A DNA stretch of 64,000 bases from Tubulanus polymorphus (lineage: Eukaryota; Nemertea; Palaeonemertea; Tubulaniformes; Tubulanidae), in contig NC_134028.1 in the NCBI RefSeq assembly GCF_964204645.1, positions 14,189,263 through 14,253,262 on the forward strand. The letters run 5' to 3'. Of the stretch, positions 62,637 through 64,000 are shown piece by piece. The notes beneath the pieces are model-generated. The model was not told where the DNA came from. It saw only the letters and a list, made by a program, of their open reading frames with translations, and did not search any database. Both the position numbers and the translations under genes were made by a program. Position 1 is the first letter of the stretch. The number at the start of each line of letters is the position of its first letter.

Positions 62637-64000
62637 ATGGAAGCAAATAAGTACTACTGTCCAAAATGTAATATCAATATAGATAAATCCCAAAAAGCAA
62701 GACACAATAAAACTAAAACACATTTAGAGAATAAATTGAAACTAGAATATAAAGATGATATATTAGAAACTAAATTAGATGAATTAAAGAATGAAAAAGA
62801 AATATACAAATGTGATACATGTAATCAATCATTCAGTGATAAAAGATATTATAATGAACATTTAAAATCTAAAAGTCATATTAGAAATAAGAATAATGAT
62901 ATTTTAGGTGAAGATTATTTTGATAAAGATAATGATAAGAAACAGAAGACAATTAAAAGCATAAACAATAAATTAAACAATAAAAGACCATACATGGAAG
63001 ATGTAAGAAATTATATTAATTCATTAGATAATAAAAAAGATATAGAGATAACCGAAGCATTTAAAAGTGATATTGGCCCAGCAGCTATCGAGTTTAAATT
63101 TCATAAAGGAAAAACATTAGGAGAAAATAAAAAACATTTAGAAAATATGAAAGAAATAATAAAAATAATTACTGATGTTGAATATCCTAAAATTAGTATA
63201 TCAGTTAAAGTTAAATTCATAAAATCTGAAGATAAACCAATATATATTATAAATTCTCATTCACAACATATTATATATAAACAACATATAGATGATAAAT
63301 TAAGATAAATGTTATAATGAAGTAAAAACTAAAATAGAAGAGAAATATTTTGAAGGATCTGGTTTAATATTTGATGAAATAATATTTATGACTTTACATG
63401 TTTATAACACAAAATATAATAAGTTTACTAAATCAAAACCAATTGATGAAAATAATGTATCATATTATAAAGAACCAGATATTGAAGCATCGAGTTATAT
63501 TAAACTACCATTTAAAACTAATTCTGTAATAAATGTACAAAATGAAGATGATAAATGTTTTCTATGGACAATTATAAGTTGTTTACACCCAGTTGTAGAT
63601 TATAATAAACATACTTATAGATTAACAAATTATAAACAATTTGAAAATAATTATAAGATAGATAAGTATCCTGTTATAATTAAAAACATCCCAAAAATAG
63701 AAAGAGATAATTATATAAAGATAAATGTATTTGATTTAATCAAATTACCAAATACAAAAGGTAACAATATTAAACATTATACATTAGAACCTTTATATCT
63801 ATCAAAAGATTATGATTCAAACGATGTTATAGATATACTATATTATGAGAATCATTATATGTTGATTAAACAAATCGATTTATTTTTTAAATCAGAAAGT
63901 GATCACCATAAAATATATCTTTGTAGAAAATGTTTACATAGATTCAGTAATGAAAGTACATTATTAAATCATAAACAATTATGTGAAAATCATGATTATT
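62637..64000 (+). pseudogene. Protein-primed DNA polymerase B (E4), 5' part, frameshifted
   Basis: The best N-terminus in the window: two C2H2 fingers, YYCPKCNINIDKSQKARHNK..H and YKCDTCNQSFSDKRYYNEHLKSKSH, followed by the segment at which the E1 copy starts (MEDVRNYINS). One extra A near 63301 shifts the frame; afterwards it stays open to the window end through NVQNEDDKCFLWTIISCLHP, NHYMLIKQIDLFF and the third finger CRKCLHRFSNESTLLNHKQLC. The catalytic exonuclease and polymerase parts lie beyond the window. Confidence 0.9.

Larger units (their letters stand above)
62021..64000 (+). mobile_element. Polinton/Maverick element E4, left end (continues beyond window)
   Basis: Terminus AGTAATAGGG plus GTAATGGGCTTTCA, the E1 end type with one change. 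The foldback is 62021-62430 with an E3-like GC hairpin centre, and the TIR continues to the polymerase start. Only the 5' part of the polymerase is inside the window. Confidence 0.92.

Overview
This is AT-rich eukaryotic DNA, almost certainly from an animal and probably a marine invertebrate (inferred from the element families; the species cannot be read from the window). Most of it is a cluster of large Polinton/Maverick elements, virus-like DNA transposons. I recognise them by a protein-primed family B DNA polymerase, a retroviral-type integrase with a C-terminal chromodomain, a FtsK/HerA-type packaging ATPase, a double jelly-roll major capsid protein, a probable penton-type minor capsid protein, long terminal inverted repeats (TIRs) and 6-bp target-site duplications (TSDs). 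No CRISPR array, rRNA or convincing tRNA gene is present.

Layout. 1-1736 host DNA with a foldback repeat. E1, 1737-19099, complete Polinton with TSD AACCAG, polymerase on the left. 19100-20446 host DNA. E2, 20447-about 41381, a Polinton in the opposite orientation; it has lost its polymerase end and is interrupted by N1 (25811-29904, TSD TATATG, a 4.1-kb palindromic satellite-like element inside the ATPase gene) and by a CR1/jockey-type LINE (about 30362-36033). About 41382-44593 host DNA holding what looks like the CpG-rich promoter and 5' exons of a host gene, one exon being tandemly triplicated. E3, 44594-61849, complete Polinton with TSD CATAGA. 61850-62020 host spacer. E4, 62021 to beyond the window, the left end of a fourth Polinton.

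Each full element has two convergent gene blocks. The rightward block runs polymerase, small OB-like protein, minor capsid protein, four small (mostly membrane) proteins, a large conserved protein, a coiled-coil membrane protein, the major capsid protein and a zinc-finger protein. The leftward block runs HNH-type protein, 'gene X', a one-pass membrane protein, integrase and ATPase. Genes are packed with 15-30 bp gaps and usually preceded by a T-run plus TAAATAAATG or TATATAAATG, which resembles a viral late promoter. Most large genes carry stops or frameshifts, so these are mainly decayed copies; some single-base breaks in A/T runs could be sequencing errors. Many small genes, the ATPase of E1 and E3 and the HNH gene of E2 are open.

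The most unusual features are these. The TIR ends are themselves about 400-bp foldbacks carrying a 14-bp block that differs between elements but is the same in all copies within one element. N1 shares the E1/E4 end type although it sits in E2. A zinc finger is encoded in the E3 TIR and so heads two different genes. An accessory module carries an apparently spliced gene and enhancer-like repeats. The coiled-coil membrane protein has a central region that is swapped between copies.
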